Shown here one piece after another: positions 43,951 through 54,436 of a DNA stretch of 64,000 bases; position 1 is the stretch's first letter, and every line of letters begins with the position of its first letter. This DNA comes from Blattamonas nauphoetae. Its lineage: Eukaryota; Preaxostyla; Oxymonadida. The notes beneath the pieces are model-generated. The model saw only the letters and a list, made by a program, of their open reading frames with translations. It was not told the origin of the DNA and did not search any database. The DNA lies in contig JARBJD010000006.1 of assembly GCA_033064195.1 (NCBI GenBank), positions 496,001 through 560,000 of the forward strand, read 5' to 3'. The position numbers and the translations under genes were made by a program.

Positions 43951-46280
43951 AAACAGACAAGAACCGCCGCACCTTTCGCCATGTTTCTGACTTCTTTCGG
44001 ACGACAAACACTGTTTGCGTGTGATCTTTGTCGACTCCGGCATCATCTCATGGTCTCATTTGCTGGAGCGATTCGGATTCTCTCTCGCCATTCTTCCTCG
44101 ATGGTCGCCCACTCTCCACCTCCATCACCGCCACCATTCTCGCCCTGCAACTTTGTGGAAGGCCATCCATCGACTCAAACCCATCAAGTGTCGATCGACC
44201 TTTTTTGGATCACCTGAATCAACAATTCCATGAACCTTCACATGCCAAACGCAGCCTATCTTCAATCGGATGTTCAAACGTCAATCTCCAGTTGCCATTT
44301 CCAAGGCTCATCCTCTCATTCGGCACAGTCTCCCACAGAGTTGACAAACGATGACAGAACAGCACTCTGATGACTCTCAGAAGACTCAAGCGAACAAACC
44401 AGGCGCGGTGATGGTCAAACCAACAAACCACAGCAATTCAAGGGACAGGATCGAGCAAGAAGCAGCCCTCCTCGCTAAACCCATCCAATCCAACACGCTC
44501 GCCTCAATTCGCTGTTCTTTTCGTCGTCCTCGTTCGCAGGGTCTTCTCTTTGGCAGACGGAGCAGACCCAATGACTGCTCGACGAGAACTGCACCGCAGC
44601 GTAGGCACCTCTCCACTATCTCCCCTTCACACCCTCGCCCTACACAGCCTCTGATGATCGACATATTGTCGTGTTCTCCTGTCGACGACTCTCCTGTGCA
44701 CATTTTGGGATTGGAGTCGTCGTGCATCGCAGCCAGTACGACGAGCCTGATTTTGGGTGTTGTGGGAATTCATTGGCCAGCTCGCCGGTGTCCTGCTAAC
44801 CTCATGCAAGCCGTTGCACTTGCTCTCTCTCTCGTACCTGTCGCTTGGAAGGATTGGACACAGCCAGAACCAGATGTCTCTCCATCGACGTTGGATTTGA
44901 CAGAAGTGTCGCTGGACTCGGATGAGGTGATGCTGAACACATCAATTCTGCCACAACAGCCAGCTCGCTCATGGAATGCTCTCCTGCTCAATCCACAAAC
45001 ACCAACAGTCAGACACAACATCCAATGTGCAGGTTTCTGCCTGAAGTTTGAATGAATTGATTGAACGACATGCAGCGTCGAGAAGAGGAAGCAACTGAAC
45101 ACAATTGGACGATACTCCTCTCTCCCTCCACATTCTGAATCTCCCTCGCTCATCAGCTGATCCTTCCTAAGCCGATTCGGAAAAATACGAAGATGTCATT
45201 GCCCAATCCATGCCCATTCTCGATCCCTGCTCCGACTCCGCCCACGCTCTCTCACTCCCCTCTGCCTGTCCCCTCACCACACTCGGTCTGGCGTGTGTTG
45301 ATGGCTGTTCGTTCGAAGCATACACAATTCTCGTCGACAAGTTCTTGGTCAGTCCCTCCTCTCATTCGTCCTCTCCGAACGAGATGACAAGATGGAAAGC
45401 GGATTGGACGTGGCTGGCTGAATCTGCCTCCCTCTCCGCTCTCTCCTCCTCGTGCACAGACTCACACATGCACCTCCACATATCTTCCTCTCGTCACACT
45501 CACAGCCATACCAGACACTAAGACGGAAAGAGATGATTCTGAAAGCGACGAGAAAAGGCGTCTCGCAGAAGCAGCACAATCAAATGCTGTTTGGGGAAAG
45601 GACGTGTGTGGTGCTTCCGACTCAGCCGAGACACGATCGAGTGTTGTTGGTGTGGTGAGATGGAGACACGCAATTATCACTTCCCCTCATGCCCTATCAC
45701 AATGGCTGAAGCAAGGAAGATGAACAGTCCGTTGATGTTCGTGGTCCGAACAGAGAATAGAACCCAGTCTCGCCTCCACCCAACTCATTCAGCAGTTCTC
45801 TCCTTCATTTGGCGTTGTGATCGGTCAGTGTGAAGGACTCTTGTCGCTTCTCCCCTCGTTCTGTTCGCAGGAGCCGAGCTCGTTGTTGCAAAGCGAAATG
45901 TTGGTTGAAGCAGCCAGTCCTTGCGGAGCTGTCCTCTCGTCGATGGCGGTGAGCACGATTCATTCAAGGAATGCATCATCGTTTGCCCGAACGATCCAGA
46001 TTCTAATTCACCAATCTCCATCCATCATTCCTCACTCACCTTCGCCTCTCTCCCTCTGATTCCAAATGGACACTGGATACATTGATCTCTTCTTCTGCGT
46101 TCATCCTTCGCAGTTCGTCAACGCATTGTTCTTCGACGAAATGATGAAATTTGTCTTTTTTTCTCCTTCATATGCTTCCGCACTATTCATAAATCATCTG
46201 AACATTAGTTATTTTCTGTTTTCTGTTCTTTTTGGGCAACATCAACGTCTTAATCTCAATATTTCCATTGTTGTGAAATG
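43951..46280. other. F10 3' flank, spacer with shared blocks, F11 upstream region
   Basis: 43975-44060 is the conserved F 3' flank. A 234-codon plus frame at 44351-45055 has no recognised domain; its last part (SWNALLLNPQTPT) lies in a block, 44940-45160, that is repeated at 47705-47910, including the dispersed repeat GAGAAGAGGAAGC. 45495-45660 repeats 39165-39340. 46120-46255 matches the F12 upstream region (50510-50640). I call no gene here. Confidence 0.5.
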
Positions 46281-46292
46281 ACCCATAACGAG
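46281..46292 (+). promoter_or_regulatory. F-array promoter motif of F11
   Basis: ACCCATAACGAG starts exactly 36 nt before the F11 ATG. Confidence 0.65.
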
Positions 46293-46316
46293 GAGATTGT
46301 TACTGTAGATTCCCAA

Positions 46317-47390
46317 ATGACCGCAATCGACAAGGAAACTGACAGCACCTCAAGTGCGACGTGCTCTAATATGTCATCCCCTCATGTGGCATGTTCAACG
46401 GATTGCTCTCTGTTCCTGAATTGGACCGAAGAACAAATTGAATCTACACACAAAATGGCCATTATCTTTCGTTCTCTCGTTGCCACATTGAAGTTACAGC
46501 CTACGCTTGATGCCTCTCTGGAAACGAAAGCATTGAAATTTCTCTTCTTTGTGACTCAGATGAGTTCACAATCAGCAAATGCTTTTCTCGGCAGCCTTGC
46601 ATCGCTCACTGATGATTCGTTGACCAAATTCATCCAGTGCATTGTGGTGCTCGTTTCTTCAGTCAGTAAGAGAATCATCTCAAAAACAATGAAGATGCTC
46701 AACGATCTTCTTCTGTGGTGTTCATCAAAAGTCCGACTTACGCTCGTTCGCGCTGATTTGATCCCTCAACTCGTCATCACTCTCAATCCACTGTCACTTT
46801 CATTCACCGAAGCAGTCGGTATCCACAACTGTCTCGTGACAATCATTTCCCATTCTGTCTGGCTCTCAACTCAGAATGGTCTCGCCTCTCTCAAGATTGA
46901 AGATCGGAATGAACAACAAGCTGTTCGCGAGACGGTTTTCAAGCAAGTTATCGCCCCTTCGGAGAAGTATATTTGCCATTTGTGTGTGAACCGCGTTTCG
47001 ATCGTCTATGGAGACCAATCCGAGTATTTTATGACAATACTCGCCCAAATCCTCGCAATATCTCCTTACTATCAACCGGCAATGGATTTGGTCCTGAATA
47101 TGCCGGTGTTTGTCCCGATCACAAATTGTCTGACATTCTTCGAAGCGGATGACTCAATTTGGAGCTTTTTGTTTCACATGAACAATGCCCAGCGGGAACG
47201 GAACAAAACAGGCGGAATTGTGCGACAGATGGGGAAGAAAATCGATCAAATGTTGAGAAAGGAAGGGATCGAAGATGTGATTGAGGAAAAGCTGCAAAAC
47301 GACAAAGACGAAAGGAGAGGAAGATGGATTGTTCCCTACTCGATCAAATGGAGCAATCTGCTGGATATGAACCTTCCACAACCGGAATAG
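46317..47390 (+). CDS. F-family protein F11 (357 aa), intact
   Basis: A complete member. The frame is open 13 codons further upstream (from 46278), but the ATG at 46317 aligns with all relatives and keeps the 36-nt motif spacing. It has DCSLFLNW, IIFRSLVATLKLQ, KFIQCIVVLVS, VRLTLVRADLIPQL, PSEKYICHLCVNRVSI, ISPYYQP, NCLTFFE and EGIEDVIEEKL, ending MNLPQPE then TAG. Its stretch CLVTIISHSVWLSTQNG is almost the same as in F3, which suggests exchange between copies (gene conversion) over that segment. Confidence 0.88.
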   Translation: MTAIDKETDSTSSATCSNMSSPHVACSTDCSLFLNWTEEQIESTHKMAIIFRSLVATLKLQPTLDASLETKALKFLFFVTQMSSQSANAFLGSLASLTDDSLTKFIQCIVVLVSSVSKRIISKTMKMLNDLLLWCSSKVRLTLVRADLIPQLVITLNPLSLSFTEAVGIHNCLVTIISHSVWLSTQNGLASLKIEDRNEQQAVRETVFKQVIAPSEKYICHLCVNRVSIVYGDQSEYFMTILAQILAISPYYQPAMDLVLNMPVFVPITNCLTFFEADDSIWSFLFHMNNAQRERNKTGGIVRQMGKKIDQMLRKEGIEDVIEEKLQNDKDERRGRWIVPYSIKWSNLLDMNLPQPE

Positions 47391-48084
47391 AAACAGACAA
47401 GAACCAGCGAGCATCTCGCACTATCTCTGACTTCTTTTGGACAAAAAACACTGTTTGTGTGTGATCTTTGTCGACTCTGACATCATCTCATGGTCTTTCA
47501 GAACATTTCTGGTTCTATCTCGCCAGTCTCCCTCGATGGTCGCCACATTCTCTTTTTCCATCGTCCCCACTCCACAGGACTTCATCGCTGTCGATCTGAA
47601 ATGAAGTCTGACACTGTCCTGCCTCGTCATCCATCCGACGGACAGACTCCTTGCCTGTTCCATCGTGTCATCTCACTCTCCTCCATCGCTCACACCCACA
47701 TGAATTCTGCCCAACAACCAGCTCGCTCGTGGAATGCTCTCCTGCTCAATCCGCACATACCAACAATCAAAATTATGGTCCAATGTGCAGGTTTCTGCCT
47801 GAAGTTTGGACGAATTGATTGAACGACATGCAGCGTCGAGAAGAGGAAGCAGCTGAACACAATTGGACGATGCTCCTCTCACCCTCCACATTCTGAATCT
47901 CCCTCACCATCCACGCCCTCCCACTCCCCCCTGCCTCTCGCCTCACCACGCTCTCCTCCTCATGCACAGACGCACACGTACCCTTCCGCATTTTTTCGTC
48001 TCCCCTGATTCTGTCGCATCTCTGAAGTCAATGCGGACCCCTCGGAGTGTCTTGGACGAGACAAAAAGAGTTTGGCAGTTCAGA
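47391..48084. other. F11 3' flank and spacer up to the pogo-like element
   Basis: 47425-47500 is the conserved F 3' flank; 47705-47910 is the shared block described at 44940-45160. No gene was recognised. Confidence 0.5.
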
Positions 48085-48086
48085 TA

Positions 48087-49716
48087 CAGTGACTCCTACT
48101 TCCTACTAATTCCTAATGCTCGTCACGTCATGTCATATTCTTCAGTCGCGGTTTCTAGAAAAAGTAGAAAGAGAGGAATCAAGAAACTTTGTGAATTGAA
48201 GGACTTCACTCCGAAGAGTCTTCACCGTCATAATCAATGTCTGAGGTGGAATCGGTCATTGTCAATCGACCAAACGACTTTGTTTTTCTTTTTTGTGTTA
48301 CTCTTCTCCCTGGAGCTGCTGATAAGAAAGCTTCCACGTCCGCAATTTTGGAGTTGTCAGCAAACACTTCAGGTAAGAGTGAACCTTGGGGGGGTTCTTT
48401 GGAGCTGTCTCTGAGGATTCCGCCTCGCCCAAATGCCTGTTTGATCGTCTCCTTACAGCAGGTCTTGTTGATTGCTGATTCTGAGAGAAAAATCAAATGC
48501 TCCATAGTGTCGTGATGGTCTCCTCCTCGCAAAACCTGGCAATTTTTCTTATAGGCTGCAAAAATACCCAAATCGAGAACTTGGAGGATGTGTGTGGTGC
48601 CACCTGGTGGAGTGACAAGGACAATCCGATTGTCCTCCAGGCGCTTCAGTACCTCTTGAGTGACATGACTCCCACATCCGTCTGCCATGAGAAGTGCCTT
48701 CTGTCTTGGTCGATTGATGTCATCGCGAATGGAGTTCACCAATGGAATAAACACCCTGTCCATCCAATCCAACATGAGACAGGCATTCATCCCTCCAGAG
48801 TTGGAAAGGCCATAATGATAGTCAACTCCGAGGACAAGTCCTTCATTTCTAGTCTGCTCCACACTGAATGGAGGTGGGATGGCGTAGTAGGGGATGATGA
48901 GGTTGTAATCGAGAGAGATGCATGCGAGAAGCGTGAAGCGCTTCTCCGATCTGTCGACAGCCATTCGCAGTTCATTGTCGGAAACGTCTGTTGGAACAAT
49001 CGCAAGTTGAGTATGAGTGTCTGACCAGGACTGATATCCCACTTCATCAATATGGAAGACGAGACAATCTGGAATACCTTTCAATGCATTCTCCAGTATT
49101 TCTGCATACTTCCGAATGTCTGAACCTTTTATTCTCATCCTTGTCTCTTCCCTAGGACGCCTTTCAACAACTTTAAGATCTTTGTGTCTTGCTAGGAAAG
49201 ATTCGTACCAACTATTCCCAACAATCTTCCCCTGTAGCTTGGAGGCCGCACTATTGATTTCGGTTGGGGTGAACACAAGTCTTCTCTCCCATCGGGTCTT
49301 CACTGCCTCCACAATTTCCAATTCCTGTTTCCACGTCAACGCCATCGATTTTTTGTCAACCTGCTTTCTGACTCCATCATCATTTCGAATCTGAGAGACC
49401 AATCCTTGAGAACATTGCATCATTTCTGACAGTTGGAGAGGTGTGATTTCCGGAATTCTTCCCTCCTTCTCCAGATTCACCAAAAAGCGTAATACCGCTG
49501 ATACGGTTGCAAAAGATGTTTTTGAAATTGCCTCCAAGAACCAGAACGACTGCGATACTGTGCCGTTGCTGTCAACGTACTTCTTTGCTCCTTCTATGGC
49601 AACAGAAACAGGGTCGTCGCGAAGCATTACTCTTCCTTGGTTGTCGAGAAAGTCCCAATTAAAGAATGACATGACATGACACGTCATTAGTCAATAGCCG
49701 GAATTAGGAGTCACTG
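48087..49716 (-). mobile_element. Pogo/Fot1-like transposon, 1630 bp, appears whole
   Basis: The element begins CAGTGACTCCTA and ends TAGGAGTCACTG, with imperfect inverted similarity over about 50 bp. It is flanked by TA on both sides (48085-48086 and 49717-49718), the target duplication of the Tc1/mariner/pogo superfamily. A single gene on the minus strand fills almost the whole element. It sits in the spacer between F11 and F12. Confidence 0.93.
48206..49687 (-). CDS. Pogo-like DDE transposase (493 aa)
   Basis: The transposase cuts and rejoins the element ends. Residues about 80-180 look like helix-turn-helix DNA-binding domains of the CENP-B/Psq type (LQLSEMMQCSQGLVSQI, then a second domain with SWYESFLARH). 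The DDE core has Asp214 in FHIDEVGYQSW, Asp336 in LLMADGCGSH and Asp372 in HILQVLDLGIF, with 35 residues between the last two. The C-terminal tail is basic then acidic. The frame is undamaged. The ATG at 49687 lies close to the right inverted repeat; the later ATG at 49672 (MSFFNWD) is an equally likely start. No intron is needed. Confidence 0.92.
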   Translation of the reverse strand: MTCHVMSFFNWDFLDNQGRVMLRDDPVSVAIEGAKKYVDSNGTVSQSFWFLEAISKTSFATVSAVLRFLVNLEKEGRIPEITPLQLSEMMQCSQGLVSQIRNDDGVRKQVDKKSMALTWKQELEIVEAVKTRWERRLVFTPTEINSAASKLQGKIVGNSWYESFLARHKDLKVVERRPREETRMRIKGSDIRKYAEILENALKGIPDCLVFHIDEVGYQSWSDTHTQLAIVPTDVSDNELRMAVDRSEKRFTLLACISLDYNLIIPYYAIPPPFSVEQTRNEGLVLGVDYHYGLSNSGGMNACLMLDWMDRVFIPLVNSIRDDINRPRQKALLMADGCGSHVTQEVLKRLEDNRIVLVTPPGGTTHILQVLDLGIFAAYKKNCQVLRGGDHHDTMEHLIFLSESAINKTCCKETIKQAFGRGGILRDSSKEPPQGSLLPEVFADNSKIADVEAFLSAAPGRRVTQKRKTKSFGRLTMTDSTSDIDYDGEDSSE

Positions 49717-49718
49717 TA

Positions 49719-50670
49719 GTTGTGTGGCTGTTCTCTCCTTTCAGACGATGAGACTGAGAAAAAGCTGCAAAGCAACTGAAACACAGACTTTGAAGAATCT
49801 GATTTAGTCACATCGATCAAATGGATCAACCTGGATGGTATGAACATTCCGGAACATCAATACAATCAGACAAGAACCAGCGAGGACTCGAACCAAACAT
49901 TGCCCTTCGCTCTCCTCACTCAGCCAGCTCCCGCCTCTCTTCCTCGTTTTCTCGCGATTTCCACACCACTCTCTCGCTCTCTTGATCGGAGCAGTGATTA
50001 ACGAATCACGAACGATTCTCGGGCTGATTTGGGACTGACTCCAACACTCTCTTCGTTCGTTCACCCGAAATAACAGCATTCAGGTGGGCAGAACAAAAGC
50101 GAAAAGAACTGAAATCGAATACTCTTCACCACGTTGGACGCACACCCCGATCGTCTGTGTTTTCGTTGGGTTGTGGTCGCTCTTGCGATTGACTGGGCGG
50201 ATTGGTGTGGGAATACGCACACCAAATCCATTCTCTTTCATCATCCAGACACGCGCCAGCTTGTGCCAATTCCTGGCCGTTCTCGGTCCCTGCTCCGTCA
50301 CCACCCACGCCCTCCCACTCCCCTCTGCCTCTCCCCTCATCACACTCGCTGTGGTGCATGCTGGCGTCTCTTCGTTCGAACCACGCCCACACATGCCTTC
50401 TCCCAATTCTTCCTCTCGTCTGATTCTGTCCCCATTCCTGATTTATCCCCAAATTCTCCCTTTCTCGAACTGGATCTCGTTTTCTGAATTTTCTCGTACT
50501 TTACAAGCCCGCCCTTTGTTCTCCAACGAAATGTTGATATTTTTCATTTCCTCTCCTTCAAACACATGCTGTCCATTGATAAATCATCTGAATATTAGTT
50601 ATTTGCTGTTTTCTGTTCTTTATGGGAAACATCTTCATGTAAATATCATTATTTCACACATTCAGTTCCG
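49719..50670. other. Spacer and F12 upstream region
   Basis: About 49740-49900 contains a decayed F C-terminus and 3' flank (GAGAAAAAGCTGCAAAGCAAC, then SDQTRTSED-like frames), probably a deleted F copy. 50510-50640 matches the F11 upstream region. Long overlapping frames at 50080-50710 on both strands are not supported. Confidence 0.45.
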
Positions 50671-50682
50671 ACCCATAACAAG
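50671..50682 (+). promoter_or_regulatory. F-array promoter motif of F12
   Basis: ACCCATAACAAG starts exactly 36 nt before the F12 ATG. Confidence 0.65.
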
Positions 50683-50706
50683 GATTTTGATTCTAAAGCT
50701 TCCCAA

Positions 50707-51780
50707 ATGACCGCGATCGACAAGGAAAAAGACAGCTCCTCAAATACGACGTGCTCTAATATGCCATCCACTCATGTGACATGTTCAAGGGATTGCTCTC
50801 CGTTCCTGAATTGGAACGAAGAACAACCTGAAACCGAAGGCGAAAAAACAATTGTCTTTCGGTCTCTCGTTGCCACATTGAAGTTTCAGCCTGCGCTTGA
50901 TACCTCTCTGGAAGCGAAAACGGTGAAATTTCTGGAATATGTGACTCAGAAGTGTTCACCATCATCAGATGCTTTTCTCAGCAGCCTTGGATCAACAACT
51001 GATGATTCTTTGAAAAACTTCATCCAGTGCATTGTTGTTCTTGTTTCCACTCCCAGTCAGATGATTACCGCAGCAGCAATGGAGATACTCAACGAACTGA
51101 TCATCCACAGTTCACTCAAAGTCCGACAAGCCCTCGTCAAAGCTGATCTGATTCCTCAACTCATCAGTACTCTCAATCCACTGTCACTTTCCTTTGCAGA
51201 AACAATCAATATCCAGATCAGAGTCGCGACCATCATCTGGATACTTCTCCACCTCGCAACTCAGGATTGTCTCACAAAACTCAAAATTGAAGATAAGAAT
51301 GAACAACAAGCTGTTCACGAGACGGTTTTCAAGCACGTTCTCGTGCCTTCGGAGAAGTATATTTGGCACATGTGCATGAACCGCTATTTGTTCATCGCTG
51401 ATAACAAATCCATGGATTTCCTGCAGATCATTACTCCTCTCCTCCAAATATCTCCTTCTTATCAACCGACAATGGATTTTGTTCTTCGTATGCCTATCTA
51501 TCTCGCGATCCCCAGTTTTCTCACGTTCTACGAAAAGGATTACGCAATCTGGTGTTTTCTGCATTTCATGAAGGGTGGCCAGTGGAACTATAACCGAAAA
51601 TGGGGAGATCAGCGACATATGTGGAAGATAGTGCTTCGAATGTTGAGAATGGAGGGCTTCGAAGATGTGATTGAGGAAAAGCTGGGAAACGACAGGTCCA
51701 CATCCCACGGAAGACAGATAGTTGCCTCCTCAATCTATCTGAACAATCTTCTTGGCATGAACCTTCCGAAACGGGAATAG
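50707..51780 (+). CDS. F-family protein F12 (357 aa), intact
   Basis: A complete member whose N-terminus (MTAIDKEKDSSSNTTCSNM) is closest to F11, in keeping with their shared upstream region. It carries DCSPFLNW, IVFRSLVATLKFQ, NFIQCIVVLVS, VRQALVKADLIPQL, PSEKYIWHMC, ISPSYQP, SFLTFYEKDY and EGFEDVIEEKL, ending MNLPKRE then TAG. The middle is more diverged than in its neighbours (FIADNKSMDFLQIIT). Function unknown. Confidence 0.88.
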   Translation: MTAIDKEKDSSSNTTCSNMPSTHVTCSRDCSPFLNWNEEQPETEGEKTIVFRSLVATLKFQPALDTSLEAKTVKFLEYVTQKCSPSSDAFLSSLGSTTDDSLKNFIQCIVVLVSTPSQMITAAAMEILNELIIHSSLKVRQALVKADLIPQLISTLNPLSLSFAETINIQIRVATIIWILLHLATQDCLTKLKIEDKNEQQAVHETVFKHVLVPSEKYIWHMCMNRYLFIADNKSMDFLQIITPLLQISPSYQPTMDFVLRMPIYLAIPSFLTFYEKDYAIWCFLHFMKGGQWNYNRKWGDQRHMWKIVLRMLRMEGFEDVIEEKLGNDRSTSHGRQIVASSIYLNNLLGMNLPKRE

Positions 51781-53146
51781 AAACAGTCCAACCCCAACGA
51801 ATGTTCGAACTGTTTCTGACTTCTGTTGGACCACAAACACTATTTGTGTGTGATCTTTCTGGGTTCTGGCATCACCTCATGGTCTTTCAGAACAATTCTG
51901 ATTCTATCTCGCCAGTCTCCCTCAATGGTCGTCACATTTTCCCATCACTCCTCGCTCTCTCTTCGAAAACACCAGCAGAACCATACACCATTCTTCTGAG
52001 CATTCTTTTTGAAATCGATGACTGCTAAAGGTTGCACACAAAGCAGACTCACTCTTCGTTGATGACGAAGGCAGCCATCAGCGACTCGATTTGATGAAAA
52101 CGATGGAAAGTGACTTTGCATGCCGAGCTTGAAGGAGGGATGGATGTCTCTGTTTGAAGTTGGAAACTGCAACAGCGAATCCACCAACGGTCGAGTTGTC
52201 ATGTTTTTTTGAACTTTCTCGACTGGCCACTTTTGCATTGCGATTGTTGATTTTGATGTCGACTGTTTTAACAGCCTGAATCTCTCTTCATTCCGGGATC
52301 GTCAGCTTCGGAAGAATCTGAAACAGCAAACCAACACAACGGGTCGGCGTGCATGTTGAAGGAAAGAGATGAAACAGCCTGGAAACACGAATGTCCACGT
52401 CATACCCAGCCGACACTCCGTCTCCCTCGACGCGATCTGAATCTCCCTCACTCATCAGCTGACACTTCCACAAACGATTCAAAAGCATGGAAAGTTATCG
52501 TCGCCCAATCCATGGCCGTTCTCGATCCCCCCTCTGTCCCCAACCACACCCTCCCACTTCCCTCTGCCTCTCCCTCACCACCCACACCCTCCCACTTCCC
52601 TCGCCGTCTCCTGCTCCCATCTCACCTCGATGACCTTTCCACACCCTATTTACTGGATCTCTCAGTGATCGACAATAGGAACGTAGTCAGCCCAATCCTC
52701 AAGTTTATCCTACATGTCATTCAACTCTCCTCCAACAACCATGTTCGAAAACTCTCTCGTCCAAATCAATCTCAATCGTCTTTTCTTGTCGTAGCTTAGT
52801 GAATTCCACCAACCAACGCATATTTTTCTTCGTTCTTCACACCTCACACAGGTGTATCCTTCACTTATCTTGAAAATTGAACTCGAATTCGCCAACCAAT
52901 AGGATTTCGTGAAAATGAACAGCAATATCAGCTAATGTGAGGATTTCCCCATTCTTCATCCTTTATGTTCTGCAAATCAACATCACAGAGCCAGAATTGA
53001 TGATGTGAACCATTCTTCGTGTTGACTCGTTCACAGTCTTCATCAGCGTTCATAAATTGGAACGGTTACCGTTGGGTGACTTTTTTTGTTCCTTTTCAGA
53101 CAAAGGCTTCATCTCAATCTCATTGTTTCACACTTTCTTTCAACCA
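51781..53146. other. F12 3' flank, spacer, F13 upstream region
   Basis: 51810-51900 is the conserved F 3' flank. A single unit of the 26-bp minisatellite occurs at 52602. A 148-codon plus frame at 52353-52799 and minus frames have no recognised domain. 53100-53145 (CATCTCAATCTCATTGTTTC) resembles the F2 upstream region. Confidence 0.45.
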
Positions 53147-53158
53147 ACCCATAACGAG
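53147..53158 (+). promoter_or_regulatory. F-array promoter motif of F13
   Basis: ACCCATAACGAG starts exactly 36 nt before the F13 ATG at 53183. Confidence 0.65.
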
Positions 53159-53182
53159 TGCTTATTCACTGAGTCTGAAAGA

Positions 53183-54256
53183 ATGATATCTTTGGAAGCA
53201 ACGCCTCCATCATCTACTGATTCTACTTGTCCTGGTATCGCTTCACACTGCTTGTCATTATATCCAGATTGTTCTCCGTTCCTGAATTGGAATGAATGTC
53301 GTCTTGATTCTGTTCGTGAACAAGCAGTTGTCTTTCGGTCTCTCGTTGCCACATTGAAGTTGCAGCCTGAACTTGATATATCTCTGGAAACGAAAGCGGT
53401 GAAACTTCTCAAATTGGTGGGACCCCGGGATTGTCAATCTGTCGATGCTTTTCTCTACAGTTTTGCGGGAAGCGCTGATGAACCGTTGACCAACTTCGTG
53501 CAGTATTTTGGAGTACTCATTTCCACACCCAATCAAGTCATCACCACCACAGCAATGGAGATACTGAGAAATGTGCTGTCGAACTGTTCACCTGAAGTCC
53601 GATGTCTCCTTGTCAAAGCCGATCTGATCCATCAGCTCATCATCTCTCTCAATCCACTGTCGCTTTCATTCACCGAAGCTGTCAATATCCACATCAACGT
53701 CATGAAAATCATCACCCTTGCTCTCTGGTTCTCCACTCCAAATGGTCTCGCACGACTCGTAATTCAAGATCGTAATGAACAACAAGCTGTTCACGAGACT
53801 GTTCTTCAGCAAGTTCTCATCCCTTCGGAGAAGTATCTTCACCATTTGTGCGTGAACAGATTTTCGATCGTCGATGGTGACCAATCCGAGAATTTCATGA
53901 TTCTTCTCACCAGCCTCCTCCGAATATGTCCATACTATCAACCCACAATGTCTTTCGTTCTTCATACGCCAATCTTTCTCACGATCACAGATTGTCTCAC
54001 AATCTTCGAATCAGATCACAAAATGTGGTCTTACGTGAACAGAATTGTCGATGCCCAGCTGGAATGGAACAGAAAAGGAGGAGAAGTTCAACAGATGTGG
54101 AAGACAGTGAATGAAATGTTGAGAATGGAGGGCTTCGAAGATGGGATTGAAGAAAAGCTGCAAAACGACCAAAACGCATACGTTGGAGAGATGATTGTTG
54201 ACATCTCGATCAGATGGAACGACCAGCTTGGAATGAACGTCACACGACGTGGATAG
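53183..54256 (+). CDS. F-family protein F13 (357 aa), intact
   Basis: A complete member. The frame is open for 42 codons before the chosen ATG, but only 53183 aligns with the family and fits the 36-nt spacing. Blocks: DCSPFLNW, VVFRSLVATLKLQ, NFVQYFGVLIS, VRCLLVKADLIHQL, PSEKYLHHLCVNRFSI, ICPYYQP, DCLTIFESDH, EGFEDGIEEKL and MNVTRRG then TAG. Its stretch NECRLDSVREQAVVFRSL is close to F10 although the first 25 residues differ, again suggesting exchange between copies. Confidence 0.87.
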   Translation: MISLEATPPSSTDSTCPGIASHCLSLYPDCSPFLNWNECRLDSVREQAVVFRSLVATLKLQPELDISLETKAVKLLKLVGPRDCQSVDAFLYSFAGSADEPLTNFVQYFGVLISTPNQVITTTAMEILRNVLSNCSPEVRCLLVKADLIHQLIISLNPLSLSFTEAVNIHINVMKIITLALWFSTPNGLARLVIQDRNEQQAVHETVLQQVLIPSEKYLHHLCVNRFSIVDGDQSENFMILLTSLLRICPYYQPTMSFVLHTPIFLTITDCLTIFESDHKMWSYVNRIVDAQLEWNRKGGEVQQMWKTVNEMLRMEGFEDGIEEKLQNDQNAYVGEMIVDISIRWNDQLGMNVTRRG

Positions 54257-54436
54257 AATCAGACGAGAACCAGCGAGCATTTCGAACTGTTTCTGGCTTC
54301 TTTTGGACAACAAACACTGTTTGTGTGTGATCTTTGTCTGATATGGCATCATCTCATGGATTGGTTTGCTGGAGCGATTCGGATTCTCTCTCGTCAGTCT
54401 CGCTCGATGGTCGCCACGCATCCCAACCCTCCCCTT
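54257..54436. other. F13 3' flank
   Basis: Contains the conserved block (CACTGTTTGTGTGTGATCTT at about 54315-54334) and CGATTCGGATTCTCTCTCGT. Confidence 0.6.
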
